A stretch of 64,000 bases of DNA from assembly GCA_036406655.1 (NCBI GenBank), contig DASXAP010000274.1:20939-84938 (forward strand), read 5' to 3'. The notes beneath the pieces were generated by a model, which worked only from the letters and a program-made list of their open reading frames with translations, was not told the origin of the DNA and did not search any database. This DNA comes from VAZQ01 sp036406655 (lineage in GTDB: Bacteria > Pseudomonadota > Alphaproteobacteria > Rhizobiales > Xanthobacteraceae). Made by a program: the position numbers and the translations under genes. Below are positions 24,025 to 33,739 of the stretch, in pieces. Position 1 is the first letter of the stretch. Every line of letters starts with the position of its first letter.

Positions 24025-25446
24025 TCATCTATTGCGGAAAACCGCGGTCTGCGGCGGCTTGTAGCTGGCTATATCGTCGGCCTTGACCCAGCCGGGCGAG
24101 CCGACCGCGAACCGCGTCTTCGCCCGCATCGCGATCTCGCGCGCGGTCTTGAGATCGCCGCGCATGAACGCTGCCTGCGCGGACGCGAGGTCCGCATGCG
24201 CGAGATCGTTCTTCAGCCCATAGGCGATCGCCAGCTGACGGTAGCCTTCGGCCGATTCCGGCTCTCGCGTCAAGGCGGCCTGCAGCATCGTGATCGCCTC
24301 GTCGAGATGGGCGCGGTCGTTGGCGGCGACCAGCGCCTGCCCCAGCATGATCTTGATCAGCGGCGCGTTCGGTGCGTGCTGGATCGCCTGATGCAGCGGG
24401 CTGATCGCCTCGCCGGGCTTGCCCGCTTCCAGCAGTGCCTGGCCTTTGAGCTCGTAGAAATACGGGTTCTGCGGCTGCAGCTGGATGAGCGAGTCGATCT
24501 GCGCGACGGCGGAGCGCGGATCGCCGAAGCGATAGGCGGAGATGGCGCGGGCGTAGCGGGCGGCAAGCGAGGTATCGCTCGGCGGGTAGCGGCGCGCCAC
24601 CGTGCCCGGTCGCTCGATGAAGCCGTAGAGCTTGGCCCGCATCAGATCGTGGCGAGCCTGCAGCGCGGGCGCATCCCTGTGGTCCCAGTAGGGGCTCGCG
24701 CGCGCGATGCCTTCCAGCGCGGCGACGCGCTCGCTCGGCAACGGGTGCGATTGCATGTACGGATTGATGTAGGGTGTCTGGTAGAGCGTCTGGTCGGCGA
24801 GCCGCTTGAAGGTCTGGTACATGCCCTGCGCCGACTGGCCGGTGGCGGTGAGGAACTTGACCGCGGCGCGGTCCGCCTGATCCTCCTGAGCGCGCATGTA
24901 GCCGAACAATGTATTCTGAATCGCCTGGCTCGGCCCGGCAATGGCAGCGGCGCCGATCTGGCTCATGCCGGAGCCCGAGCCGCCGCTGCGAGCGCCGGCG
25001 ACCATCGCGCCCACCCCGAGCAGCATGGCGAGAATCGAGGCCGTCGAGGCGGCCGCCAATTGCTCGCGCAGTCGCGCCAGGTGCCCGCCGGCAATGTGCC
25101 CGGTCTCGTGCGCGAGCACGCCGATGATCTGGTTCGGCGTGGCGGATTCCATCAAGGCGCCGGCGTTCACGAAGATGCGTCGTCCGTCGGCTACAAAAGC
25201 GTTGAACGCCCGATCGTTGATGATGACGACCTGCACATTCTGCTGGGCGAGCCCGGCTGCCCTGAGGAGCGGCTGGGTATAATCACGCAACAGCTGCTCG
25301 ATCTCCGCGTCGCGGATGATCGGCGCGGATTGCTGAGCTGGCGCCGGAAAGCTCGCGCCGACGAGGGCTGCGGCGGCGAGCAGCGCCACCGCCGGCGTGC
25401 CTCGCCGCGGTCGTGGGGCCCTGGTGGGTGCTGGGCTTCCGATCAT
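24025..25446 (-). CDS. M48-family metalloprotease with C-terminal TPR domain (BepA-like)
   Basis: A 473-residue periplasmic protease and chaperone. After a signal segment (GTPAVALLAAAALVGASFPA), the M48 domain shows VVIINDRAFNAFVADGRRIFVNAG and the zinc motif HETGHIAGGH (catalytic Glu within HExxH). The third ligand region is GYMRAQEDQADRAAVKFL. From about residue 290 there are TPR-like helices (PYFYELKGQALLEAGKPGEAI, LIKIMLGQALVAANDRAHL). This architecture is that of E. coli BepA, which handles outer-membrane proteins such as LptD. The start is uncertain: ATG 25446 (MIGSPAP) is chosen, but 25479 is possible. It leads the run dsbA-aroQ-accB-accC. Confidence 0.92.
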   Translation of the reverse strand: MIGSPAPTRAPRPRRGTPAVALLAAAALVGASFPAPAQQSAPIIRDAEIEQLLRDYTQPLLRAAGLAQQNVQVVIINDRAFNAFVADGRRIFVNAGALMESATPNQIIGVLAHETGHIAGGHLARLREQLAAASTASILAMLLGVGAMVAGARSGGSGSGMSQIGAAAIAGPSQAIQNTLFGYMRAQEDQADRAAVKFLTATGQSAQGMYQTFKRLADQTLYQTPYINPYMQSHPLPSERVAALEGIARASPYWDHRDAPALQARHDLMRAKLYGFIERPGTVARRYPPSDTSLAARYARAISAYRFGDPRSAVAQIDSLIQLQPQNPYFYELKGQALLEAGKPGEAISPLHQAIQHAPNAPLIKIMLGQALVAANDRAHLDEAITMLQAALTREPESAEGYRQLAIAYGLKNDLAHADLASAQAAFMRGDLKTAREIAMRAKTRFAVGSPGWVKADDIASYKPPQTAVFRNR

Positions 25447-25690
25447 GTCGGCTTGACTTCGCAATCCGCCATAGCGCATCGGTACCCGCGTCGATGAGCA
25501 CTCTTGCAAGCCTCCATTCCGCGCCGAGGAAGCTCGCCGATGCGCCTCAAGGGGACTCCCTTGCTTCGCCGCGCAACCTAGGGATGCGCCCGAACCGGGT
25601 CAACGCGGCTGCGATCACATGTGCTTGTGAGAGCTCGCGATCGGAGATGGCCGCAGAATGCGGCGACAGCGGGGCGGGGCCTGGCCGGGC

Positions 25691-26890
25691 ATGCATGAGC
25701 CGGAGATGATGCTGGACAGCGCGAGACGCTTGATCGCACCTTCGCTGCGCAGCGATGTTCCGCCGTTCATGGTGGTCGACGTGATGGCGGCGGCTGCCCG
25801 CATCGAGGAGGCGGGTGGGCGGGTGATCCACATGGAGGTCGGACAGCCCGCGGCTCCGGCGCCGGCAACGGCAATCGCGGCGGCGCACGCGGCGCTCGGG
25901 CAAAAGCGCCTCGGCTACACGCAAACCCTGGGCATTCCCGGCTTGCGCGCCCGCATTGCGCGCCACTATCGCGACGCTTACGGCATCGAGCTCGACCCGG
26001 CGCGGGTTGTCGTCACGACCGGATCGTCGGCCGGCTTCATTCTCGCCTTTCTCGCGCTGTTCGAGCCGGGCGATCGCGTCGCGGTCGCGCTGCCGGGCTA
26101 CCCGCCCTACCGGCATATCCTGCGCGCGCTCGGCTGCGAGCCGGTGGCGATCGCGACCTCGCGGGCGACGCGCTGGGCGATCACGCCCGAGCTGCTGATC
26201 GACGCGCATCGCCGTTCTCCGCTCAAAGGTGTGCTGGTGGCGAGCCCGGCGAACCCGACCGGCACGATGATGCGGCAGCAGGATCTTCGCGCGCTGCTCG
26301 ATGCCGCGGAGAGCGAGGGCATCCGCTTCATCTCCGACGAGATCTATCATGGCCTCGACTATGCGTTCGCGGCGGCGACCGCGGCCGGGCTGTCCGACCG
26401 CGCCGTGATCATCAACTCGTTCTCGAAGTATTTTTGCATGACCGGCTGGCGTGTGGGCTGGATGGTGCTGCCCGGGCCGCTGGTGCGGACGATCGACCGC
26501 CTGCAGGGCAATCTCGCGATCTCGGTCCCGACGCTCTCGCAGATCGCGGCCGAGGCCGCGTTTGAGGGGCGGGCGGAGATGGAGGCGGTCAAGCACGGCT
26601 ACGAGGAGAACCGGCGCATCCTGATCGAGGCTCTGCCCAAGGCGGGTATCGCGAAGATCCTCCCGGTCGACGGCGCATTCTATCTCTACGCCGATGTGTC
26701 GCAGTTCGGCGACGACAGCTTCGAATTCGCCAAGCGCATGCTGGCGGAGACGCATGTCGCGGCGACCCCGGGCGTCGATTTCGACCCGGTGCTCGGCAAG
26801 CATTTCGTCCGCTTCTGCTATGCCGGCGCCCGCGCCGACATGGGCGAGGCGGTGGATCGGATCGCAGACTGGCTGCGACGATCGTTCTAA
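25691..26890 (+). CDS. Class I/II pyridoxal-phosphate aminotransferase
   Basis: A 399-residue fold-type I aminotransferase. It shows GGRVIHMEVGQPAAPAP near the N-terminus, YTQTLGIPGLRARIARHY, VVTTGSSAGFILAFLALF (phosphate/cofactor loop), PANPTGTMM, FISDEIYHGLDY with the Asp that pairs with the pyridine N, and the Schiff-base Lys in INSFSKYFCMTGWRVGWM. The C-terminal Arg is in KHFVRFCYAGA. It resembles AspC/alanine transaminase-like enzymes, but the amino-acid substrate is not determined. ATG 25691 lacks a clear ribosome site; ATG 25706 or 25709 are close alternatives. A REP-like palindrome follows. Confidence 0.88.
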   Translation: MHEPEMMLDSARRLIAPSLRSDVPPFMVVDVMAAAARIEEAGGRVIHMEVGQPAAPAPATAIAAAHAALGQKRLGYTQTLGIPGLRARIARHYRDAYGIELDPARVVVTTGSSAGFILAFLALFEPGDRVAVALPGYPPYRHILRALGCEPVAIATSRATRWAITPELLIDAHRRSPLKGVLVASPANPTGTMMRQQDLRALLDAAESEGIRFISDEIYHGLDYAFAAATAAGLSDRAVIINSFSKYFCMTGWRVGWMVLPGPLVRTIDRLQGNLAISVPTLSQIAAEAAFEGRAEMEAVKHGYEENRRILIEALPKAGIAKILPVDGAFYLYADVSQFGDDSFEFAKRMLAETHVAATPGVDFDPVLGKHFVRFCYAGARADMGEAVDRIADWLRRSF

Positions 26891-26900
26891 CCTGACTGTC

Positions 26901-26933
26901 ATCGCCGGGCTTGTCCAGGCTTGTCCCGGCGAT
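26901..26933. repeat. REP-like palindrome
   Basis: ATCGCCGGG (26901-26909) and CCCGGCGAT (26925-26933) form a perfect 9-bp stem around CTTGTCCAGGCTTGT. This is a relative of the GGCCGGGCTTGTCCCGGCC element nested at 4943-5023. It lies just after the aminotransferase gene. Confidence 0.6.
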
Positions 26934-27131
26934 CCCGATTCAGGATCGAGATGGCCGGCACGGGGCCGCCATGACTGTTCGAGAGGCAGCGACGCCCACC
27001 ATTCGACGCTCGACGCCGGGCGCGGCGGGGTCGGACCCTTCCGGCTTGCTGCATCTGTTGCTAGGGTGCCGCCGCGCGCGTCGAGCTTGGCGCGCGGAGG
27101 GAATGCTTATTGTCGCCGCGGAGGAGCCGTC

Positions 27132-28040
27132 ATGGCGGATCTGGAAGGTCGCCGGGAGCTCAAGGAATTCCATCTCGACAGGCCCGCGCGAAGCGAGACT
27201 TTCTTCCTGCGCGGCTCGAATTCGCTCGACTGGGGAGTGAAGAATCGGCTGGCGCGCATCTTCAGTCCGCAGAGCGGCCGCACCGTGATGCTGGCGGTCG
27301 ACCACGGCTATTTCCAGGGCCCCACCACCGGCCTCGAGCGGCTCGATCTCGCCGTGCCGCCGCTCTTGCCGTATTCCGATACGCTGATGGTCACCCGGGG
27401 GGCGCTTCGCTCCACCGTTCCCCCTTCCTACACGAAGGGCGTCGTCCTGCGAGCGAGCGGCGGCCCCAGCATCCTCAAGGAGCTTTCCAACGAGCAGATC
27501 GCGGTCGACATGGAAGATGCGCAGCGCCTCAATGTGGCAGCGGTGGCGGTGCAGGTGTTCGTCGGCGGTGAATATGAGACCCAATCGGTCCACAACCTGA
27601 CCAGGCTCGTCGACCTCGGCAACCGGCACGGAATGCCCGTGCTCGGGGTGACCGCAGTCGGTCGCGACATGGTGCGCGACGCGCAGTACATGCGCCTGGC
27701 GAGCCGCATTTGCGCCGAGCTCGGGGCGGCCTTCGTCAAGACCTATTATGTGGAACGGGACTTCGACACGGTGGCGGCGTCCTGCCCCGTGCCGATCGTG
27801 ATCGCCGGGGGCAGGAAGATCCCCGAGCTCGAGGCGCTCAAGATGGCGCATGCCGCCATCGAGCAGGGAGCGCTGGGGGTCGACATGGGGCGGAACATCT
27901 TCCAGTCGGACAACCCGGTGGCGATGATCCAGGCGGTCCGCAAGGTGGTGCATGACGGGGAGAAGCCGGGCGCCGCCTACGAGCTCTATCGCTCGCTTTC
28001 GCAGCCGCCCATGCGATCCGCCCAGGCGCGGGCGGGATGA
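27132..28040 (+). CDS. lsrF: LsrF-type 3-hydroxy-2,4-pentadione-5-phosphate thiolase / class I aldolase
   Basis: A 302-residue TIM-barrel protein nearly collinear with E. coli LsrF, the last enzyme of autoinducer-2 breakdown, which makes DHAP and acetyl-CoA. Shared stretches include TVMLAVDHGYFQGPTTGLER, VVLRASGG.SILKELSNEQIA, GMPVLGVTAVGRDMVRD, CPVPIVIAGGRKIPE and GVDMGRNIFQSDNPVAM. The Schiff-base Lys sits in AFVKTYYVERDF, where LsrF has KTYYVE. No lsrK, lsrR or AI-2 transporter genes are in the window, so an AI-2 role is inferred only from similarity; another phosphoketose substrate is possible. It converges on a RhaD-type aldolase fusion. Confidence 0.85.
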   Translation: MADLEGRRELKEFHLDRPARSETFFLRGSNSLDWGVKNRLARIFSPQSGRTVMLAVDHGYFQGPTTGLERLDLAVPPLLPYSDTLMVTRGALRSTVPPSYTKGVVLRASGGPSILKELSNEQIAVDMEDAQRLNVAAVAVQVFVGGEYETQSVHNLTRLVDLGNRHGMPVLGVTAVGRDMVRDAQYMRLASRICAELGAAFVKTYYVERDFDTVAASCPVPIVIAGGRKIPELEALKMAHAAIEQGALGVDMGRNIFQSDNPVAMIQAVRKVVHDGEKPGAAYELYRSLSQPPMRSAQARAG

Positions 28041-28084
28041 CCGGCTCGTCACCGCCGTGCCGGACTTCGCCCTCGAAGGGGTGA

Positions 28085-30145
28085 TCAGCGCAACGCTGCA
28101 GCGATGTTGCCGCCGTCGACCGTGGTCACGCCAGCGGTAGTCTTCAGCGCCAGCGCCTGGTGCAGGAATGCCTGCGCCACGTCGTCGGCGGTCACCTCGC
28201 GTCCGAGCAGGTTGCCGCGCATGTAGTCCTTCTCGCTCAGCCCGCGCGCCTCCGACCGTTCGGCGATCAGCGTGTCGGTCAGCAGGCCCGAGCGGATGCG
28301 GTCTGCATTGACGGCATTGGCGCGGATGCCGTCTGCGCCGTGGTCGAGCGCGTACTGGCGCACCAGGAAAAGCGTGGCTGCCTTGGGCAAGCCGTAGGGA
28401 CCGAAGCTCGGCCCGGGGTTCACCGCCTGCTTGGAGACGTTGAAGAGCAGGCAGCCGCCGGTGCCCTGCGCCAGCATGACCTTGACCGCTGCCTGTGCCG
28501 CGCGCTGGTGCGCGAAGAAATTGAGCTCGAAGCTGCGGCGCAGCACCTCCTCGGGCACCTCGCCGATCCTGCCCTGCCAGGCCGCGCCGGCATTCGACAC
28601 CAGGATGTCGATTCCGCCGAAGGCCGTGACCACCGCGTCGAAAGCGGCCCCCACCGAGGCCGCATCGGTGACGTCGCATTGCAGCGCCAGCGCGGCGCCG
28701 CCGATCCCGCGTGCGGCTTCTCGCGCGGCACCCGCATCGATATCGAGCAGCGCCACCTCGGCGCCGGCGCCGGCGAACGCCCTGGCGGTTGCCGCTCCGA
28801 TCGCCCCGCCCGCGCCGGTGATCACGGCGATCTGCCCGGCGAGCGGCGGCTCGGGCCTGCTGCCGAGCTTGGCCTGCTCGAGCGGCCAATATTCCATCTC
28901 GAACATCTGCGCCTCGGAGATCGATTCGAAACGGCCGATCGCCTCGGCATCGGCGATGATGGAAATGGCCGCTTCCGCGAGATCGGCGGCCACGCGCGCC
29001 TCCGCCTTGCTGCGGCCGAGACCGAGCAGGCCGAGCCCCGGCACCAGCGCCACCCGCGGCAGCGGATCGAGCATGATGCTCGGGCTCGTTGCGCGCGCGT
29101 CGTTGCGCGCGAAATAGGTCTTGTAGCTCTCGACGAAGGCGCGCGCTGCCTCGCGTGCGCCGCGCTCGAACTCGGCCGCGCGGTCCCGTTCCGGGGGCGG
29201 GAGCAGGAGCGGCCGGCTCTTGGTCCGGATCGTGTGATCGGGGGTCACGACCCCGGCCTGACTGTAACGCGCCAGCTCGGCGCCATTGACGAAATTGAGA
29301 ATCGCGGGGTTGGTGCGGAAATCGAGAATCACGCGCCGCCAGGCACCTTCGACCCTTTCATCCTTCAGGCCGCACGCCCCGCGCAGAATCGGCGCGATCG
29401 CAACGAGGGGGGCGATCGCATCCGGCAAGCTTCTCGGCGCGAACACTGCCTTGCGATTTCGCCTGAGCCGCTCCTCGGCGAGCGTCACGAGCTCGATCAT
29501 CCGCTCGTAAGCCTCGCGCGCACTCTGCCCGAAGGTGAAGATGCCGTGCTTGAGCAGGATCAGCGCTTCCACGTCGGGATCGGCGTCGTAGATGTCGGCG
29601 GCGGCCTTGGCGAGGGCAAAGCCGGGCATGACATAAGGCACCACCCCGACGCGCCCGTCATACACCTCGGCGCAGCTCGCTTCGCCGTAGGGCTGATCCA
29701 CCAGGCTCAGGATCGCATTGGCGTGGGTGTGATCGACGTATTTGTGCGGCAGGAAGGCGTGCAGCAGGCTCTCGACCGACGCGCTCGGCGCGGTCGGGTC
29801 GATCAGGCTCCCGCGCAGGACAAGCGACATCTCCGCATCGCTCAACGAGGTGCGCGCGCGCAATTTGCGCAAACGCTCGAGTTGCAAGGCGGGGAATCCC
29901 GCGGGCTCGGCCGCGGCCATGTCCGACCCCGACGCCTTCACGCACAGCACCGCGAGCTCGTCGCCGAGCAGATCGGTGGTGCTCGTCTTTACCGAAGTGT
30001 TGCCGCCGCCATGCAGGACGAGCTTCGGCTCGCGGCCGAGCAGTCGCGTGCTGTAGACGCGCAGGGCAAGGTCGGGACCGCAGCCGGCCCGCGCATAGTG
30101 ATCGATTGCGGATCGCGCCTCCGCCTCGACCCAGGCGCTCTCCAC
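28085..30145 (-). CDS. Bifunctional rhamnulose-1-phosphate aldolase / short-chain dehydrogenase
   Basis: A 686-residue fusion. Residues about 1-390 are a class II aldolase/adducin domain with KLVLHGGGNTSVK (45-53), zinc-site HTHANAIL (139-146) and LILLKHGIFTFG (195-206). Residues about 430-686 are an SDR domain with ITGAGGAIGAATARAF, LVSNAGAAW, the Ser in LLFNVSKQAVN and YGLPKAA as the YxxxK pair. Rhizobial RhaD enzymes have this layout: they split L-rhamnulose-1-P to DHAP and L-lactaldehyde and then oxidise the lactaldehyde. No rhamnose transporter, kinase or isomerase gene is nearby. GTG 30145 begins only 6 nt after the rne stop, so it is likely co-transcribed with rne. Confidence 0.88.
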   Translation of the reverse strand: MESAWVEAEARSAIDHYARAGCGPDLALRVYSTRLLGREPKLVLHGGGNTSVKTSTTDLLGDELAVLCVKASGSDMAAAEPAGFPALQLERLRKLRARTSLSDAEMSLVLRGSLIDPTAPSASVESLLHAFLPHKYVDHTHANAILSLVDQPYGEASCAEVYDGRVGVVPYVMPGFALAKAAADIYDADPDVEALILLKHGIFTFGQSAREAYERMIELVTLAEERLRRNRKAVFAPRSLPDAIAPLVAIAPILRGACGLKDERVEGAWRRVILDFRTNPAILNFVNGAELARYSQAGVVTPDHTIRTKSRPLLLPPPERDRAAEFERGAREAARAFVESYKTYFARNDARATSPSIMLDPLPRVALVPGLGLLGLGRSKAEARVAADLAEAAISIIADAEAIGRFESISEAQMFEMEYWPLEQAKLGSRPEPPLAGQIAVITGAGGAIGAATARAFAGAGAEVALLDIDAGAAREAARGIGGAALALQCDVTDAASVGAAFDAVVTAFGGIDILVSNAGAAWQGRIGEVPEEVLRRSFELNFFAHQRAAQAAVKVMLAQGTGGCLLFNVSKQAVNPGPSFGPYGLPKAATLFLVRQYALDHGADGIRANAVNADRIRSGLLTDTLIAERSEARGLSEKDYMRGNLLGREVTADDVAQAFLHQALALKTTAGVTTVDGGNIAAALR

Positions 30146-30151
30146 CGCAGC

Positions 30152-33100
30152 TCAACCTTTGCCGAGAACGCGTCTGCTCCACAAGCCCGAACGGCGCGGA
30201 CGGTCGCTGCTCACATCCTCCTCGGAGCTCGATACCACGACGGGCTCCGGCAGCGACTCGTAGCTCGGTGCGGCAGAGCTTGCCTCGCTCAGCGTGGTCG
30301 GGGCCGGCTCCCGTACCGTCGATCGACGGCGGCTCGGCTGGGCAGGAGGCTCGGCAGCGGCCGAGACGGAAACCGGCTCGGCGGGCGTTGGCTCCACAAC
30401 CGACGGGGCCTGGGCCGCCGCGAGATGCTCCGCCGTGCTCGCCCCCTCCGCCCGCATGTCGGCTGCAGGCTCATGGCTCGGAGTTTCGGCGATTGCGACC
30501 TGGGATTGCGGCAGCTCCTCGGGCTCGGCGGTGGCCTCATCCTCCAAATGGCTCGGTCCCGCGCCCGGGGCGCGGCTCGGCGCGGTCGAGGGCTCGCCCT
30601 CCCGATCACGCCGATTGCGGCGGCCGCCGCGCCGACCCCGCCGGCGCCGTCGTCGGTCGCCGTCGCCAGCCGGCTCGGCCTCCGGTTCCGCACCGGCTTC
30701 GGGCGCTCCTGCGGCCTCGTCGCTCTCCGCTTCGAGGTGCTCCGCGGCGCCGCCAGCAGGTTCGGCAGGCTCGTGCCGCGATGCGGGAGGAGCACTCTGC
30801 GCCGAGGCGGGGGCGGCCTCGTCACGCAGCTCGGTGCCGCGGCGACCGCGGCGCCGGCGCCGACGCCGACGCCCCTGGGCCGAGTCGGGCCCGGTCTCCG
30901 CCGCTGCCTGCTCGTCGGCGGCAATCATCTGCGACTCGTCGGCTTCGACCGCCTCCTCGGCCTCCTCGATCTCCTCCTCCTCCTCTTCCTCCTCTTCCTC
31001 GTCCTTCTCCGCGACGGGAGGCGGCGCGGCCAGGGCCAGGGCCTTCGCCTGCTCGAGACTGTGCACCTGCTCGTTCTTCTCGATCACGAAGGATACCTGG
31101 CCGCCGATGCTGGCATCGGCATTGACCATGATCACGATGCGGAATCGCTCTTCCAGCGCCCGCAGATGCGCCCGCTTCTGATTGAGCAGATAGAGCGCGA
31201 TGTCCGAGCGCGTGCGGACCGTCAGGTTGTGGGTTGCGCCCTTGAGCAGCATCTCCTCGATCGAGCGCAGCAGCTGCAGCGCCACCGAGGAGACCGAGCG
31301 CACGTGACCGCTGCCGCCGCAATGCGGGCATTTCTCGGTCGAGCTTTCCAGGACACTCGAGCGGATGCGCTGGCGCGACATCTCCAGCAGCCCGAAATGC
31401 GAGATGTGTCCGACCTGGATGCGGGCGCGATCGTGCCGCAGGCATTCCTTGAGGCGGCGCTCGACTGCCCGGTTGTTGCGCTTCTCGTCCATGTCGATGA
31501 AATCGATGACGATCAAGCCGGCAAGGTCCCGCAGGCGCAGCTGCCGGGCGATTTCCTCGGCGGCTTCGAGGTTGGTCTTGAGCGCGGTATCCTCGATATG
31601 GTGCTCGCGCGTGGCACGGCCGGAGTTGACGTCGATGGCCACCAGCGCTTCCGCCTGATTGAGCACGATGTAGCCGCCGGAGCGCAGCTGCATCACCGGC
31701 GTGAACATGGCATCGAGCTGGTTTTCGATCCCGTAGCGGGTGAAGATCGGCAAGGTGTCGCGATACGGCTTCACGTTCTTGACGTGGCTCGGCATGAGCA
31801 TGCGCATGAGCTCTTTGGCTTCGTGCCAAGCCTCATCGCCGGCGACCAGGATCTCGTCGATCTCCTTGTTGTAGAGATCGCGGATCGAGCGCTTGACCAG
31901 CGAGCCCTCCTCGTAGACGAGGGTCGGCGCCGTCGACTTGAGCGTGAGATCGCGCACCGTCTCCCACAGGCGCAGCAGGTATTCGAAGTCTCGTTTCACC
32001 TCGGTCTTGGTGCGGCTGGCGCCGGCGGTGCGCAGGATCACGCCCATCCCTTCCGGCACGTCGAGCTCCTGGGCGATCTCCTTGAGCCGCCGACGGTCGT
32101 CGAGGCTGGTGATCTTGCGGCTGATCCCCCCGCCCCGCGCCGTGTTCGGCATCAGCACGGAGTAGCGGCCGGCGAGGGAAAGATAGGTGGTCAGCGCCGC
32201 GCCCTTCGTGCCGCGCTCTTCCTTGACCACCTGCACCAGCATGACCTGCCGGCGCTTGATCACCTCCTGAATCTTGTACTGCCGCCGCAGCCGCGGCATG
32301 CGTTCCGGCACTTCCTCCATCGCGTCGGCGCCGCCGACCGATTCGACCACCTCCTCCTCTTCGCTGTCGCCGCCGTTCACCTCGGTGATGTTGTTCGCCC
32401 CCTCGATGGGAGCCGGCGCATCGGCTTCGGCGGGCTCGGCATCGGGCAGCGCGGGCTCAACCGGGCCGGGCTCGTGCTGGTAGCTCTCCGCGCTCACGCC
32501 TTCGTCATGGCTCCCCTCCGCCTCGCTTGGGGCGGCCGCGCGCTCACCGCTCGGCGCCGGAATCGGCTCGGCAGCGCTGCTCGCAGCTAACTGGTCCAGC
32601 CCGATGGGCGTTTCAGCCGGGACCATGGCGGCTGGCACGTCCTCGGCCTGTGCGGGCGGGGTCGGCTCGGCGGGAACATGCGGCCCGCGCGGCTCGGTGA
32701 GCTCAACGTCCCCGGCCGGCGGCGCCAGATGCTCGGATCCCGCCGCCATGGCGACCGGTTCGTCCTCGGCCTCCGGCTCGATCGGCCGGCTCCTGACCCC
32801 ATCCCGCCGGCGACGGCTGCCACGTTCACGCTCGCGATGTCCGCGACCGTTCTGGCGGTCCGCTTCGGCATCGGCGTCGCGTTGGGCGCGCTCCTCCTCG
32901 GCAATGAGGGCGAGCCGGTCGGCAACCGGAATTTGATAATAATCCGGATGGATTTCGCTGAAGGCGAGGAAGCCGTGGCGATTGCCGCCGTAATCGATGA
33001 AGGCCGCTTGCAGCGACGGCTCGACGCGTGTGACCTTGGCCAGATAGATGTTGCCGCGGAGCTGTTTACGGCTGGCCGATTCGAAGTCGAATTCCTCGAC

Positions 33101-33172
33101 ACGGTGGCCGCGCAGGACAACCACCCGGGTCTCCTCCGGATGGGTCGCGTCGATAAGCATCTTGTTGGGCAT
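30152..33172 (-). CDS. rne: Ribonuclease E
   Basis: Endonuclease that starts mRNA decay and processes rRNA and tRNA precursors, and scaffolds the degradosome. The 1006-residue protein starts MPNKMLIDATHPEETRVVVL at ATG 33172. The S1 domain (KQLRGNIYLAKVTRVEPSLQ...) is split by an acidic/Arg-rich insertion of about 230 residues, as in other alphaproteobacteria. It resumes at VMLVQVVKEERGTKGAALTT. The catalytic DNase-I-like part has AIDVNSGRATRE and LIVIDFIDMDEKRNN, and the zinc link is CPHCGGSGHV. The C-terminal half is Glu/Arg-rich with two (R)n(G)RRG clusters, ending RRSGLWSRRVLGKG. A strong candidate promoter lies about 560 nt upstream. Confidence 0.96.
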   Translation of the reverse strand: MPNKMLIDATHPEETRVVVLRGHRVEEFDFESASRKQLRGNIYLAKVTRVEPSLQAAFIDYGGNRHGFLAFSEIHPDYYQIPVADRLALIAEEERAQRDADAEADRQNGRGHRERERGSRRRRDGVRSRPIEPEAEDEPVAMAAGSEHLAPPAGDVELTEPRGPHVPAEPTPPAQAEDVPAAMVPAETPIGLDQLAASSAAEPIPAPSGERAAAPSEAEGSHDEGVSAESYQHEPGPVEPALPDAEPAEADAPAPIEGANNITEVNGGDSEEEEVVESVGGADAMEEVPERMPRLRRQYKIQEVIKRRQVMLVQVVKEERGTKGAALTTYLSLAGRYSVLMPNTARGGGISRKITSLDDRRRLKEIAQELDVPEGMGVILRTAGASRTKTEVKRDFEYLLRLWETVRDLTLKSTAPTLVYEEGSLVKRSIRDLYNKEIDEILVAGDEAWHEAKELMRMLMPSHVKNVKPYRDTLPIFTRYGIENQLDAMFTPVMQLRSGGYIVLNQAEALVAIDVNSGRATREHHIEDTALKTNLEAAEEIARQLRLRDLAGLIVIDFIDMDEKRNNRAVERRLKECLRHDRARIQVGHISHFGLLEMSRQRIRSSVLESSTEKCPHCGGSGHVRSVSSVALQLLRSIEEMLLKGATHNLTVRTRSDIALYLLNQKRAHLRALEERFRIVIMVNADASIGGQVSFVIEKNEQVHSLEQAKALALAAPPPVAEKDEEEEEEEEEEIEEAEEAVEADESQMIAADEQAAAETGPDSAQGRRRRRRRRGRRGTELRDEAAPASAQSAPPASRHEPAEPAGGAAEHLEAESDEAAGAPEAGAEPEAEPAGDGDRRRRRRGRRGGRRNRRDREGEPSTAPSRAPGAGPSHLEDEATAEPEELPQSQVAIAETPSHEPAADMRAEGASTAEHLAAAQAPSVVEPTPAEPVSVSAAAEPPAQPSRRRSTVREPAPTTLSEASSAAPSYESLPEPVVVSSSEEDVSSDRPRRSGLWSRRVLGKG

Positions 33173-33739
33173 TGACTGATCTCGTCGTGGCCGGCGGGCG
33201 CGCCACCGTCCCCCGCCGCGTGCGCGGCGCGGAACGGCGCGACCAGAGGCCGGCCGTATCGTGGTTGAACAGAGTGTGGGGGCGGGCCGCTGTGGAGCCA
33301 GCCGGGATTGGGCACAGCGCGCTGGAAAGAGCCGAAGCGCTGGCACTGCAGATGCGAAGCGAGCGAGCATCGTCCAGGACGATCTCGCGGGAGCAGTGGC
33401 AGGCTTGGCTCTCGACGCGTGGTCGCAACATGACCATTTGGCCCGTAACGGGGGGCGGCAACGCCTCTCGGCGCAGCCGCAGGTTTTTGGCCGACGATCC
33501 GCGACTCGGGACAGCGGGAAGGATAAGCCGCTCTTCCGGCGCGGGAGGCATGGCCGCTCGCAACGCCGGTTGTCGTCCACAAGAACATGGGCCTTGATGG
33601 CTCATGCGCCGCTAGCGGCGGCAACACCAACCACCTCGATCCTCGAAGTTGCCTCCCGTTTGCGGAGGGGCAGGCGGTCTCGGAGATCGGCCGGATGTCC
33701 GAACGCGGCGCAACCGGAACTCGAAACGTCAGCACCTAT

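Noticed and set aside
28160..32590. A 1476-codon open frame on the plus strand opposite the RhaD fusion and rne
   Set aside because: It is the antisense shadow of two well-conserved genes. High GC keeps the opposite frame free of stops; the translation is rich in Arg/His/Gly with no recognisable domain.
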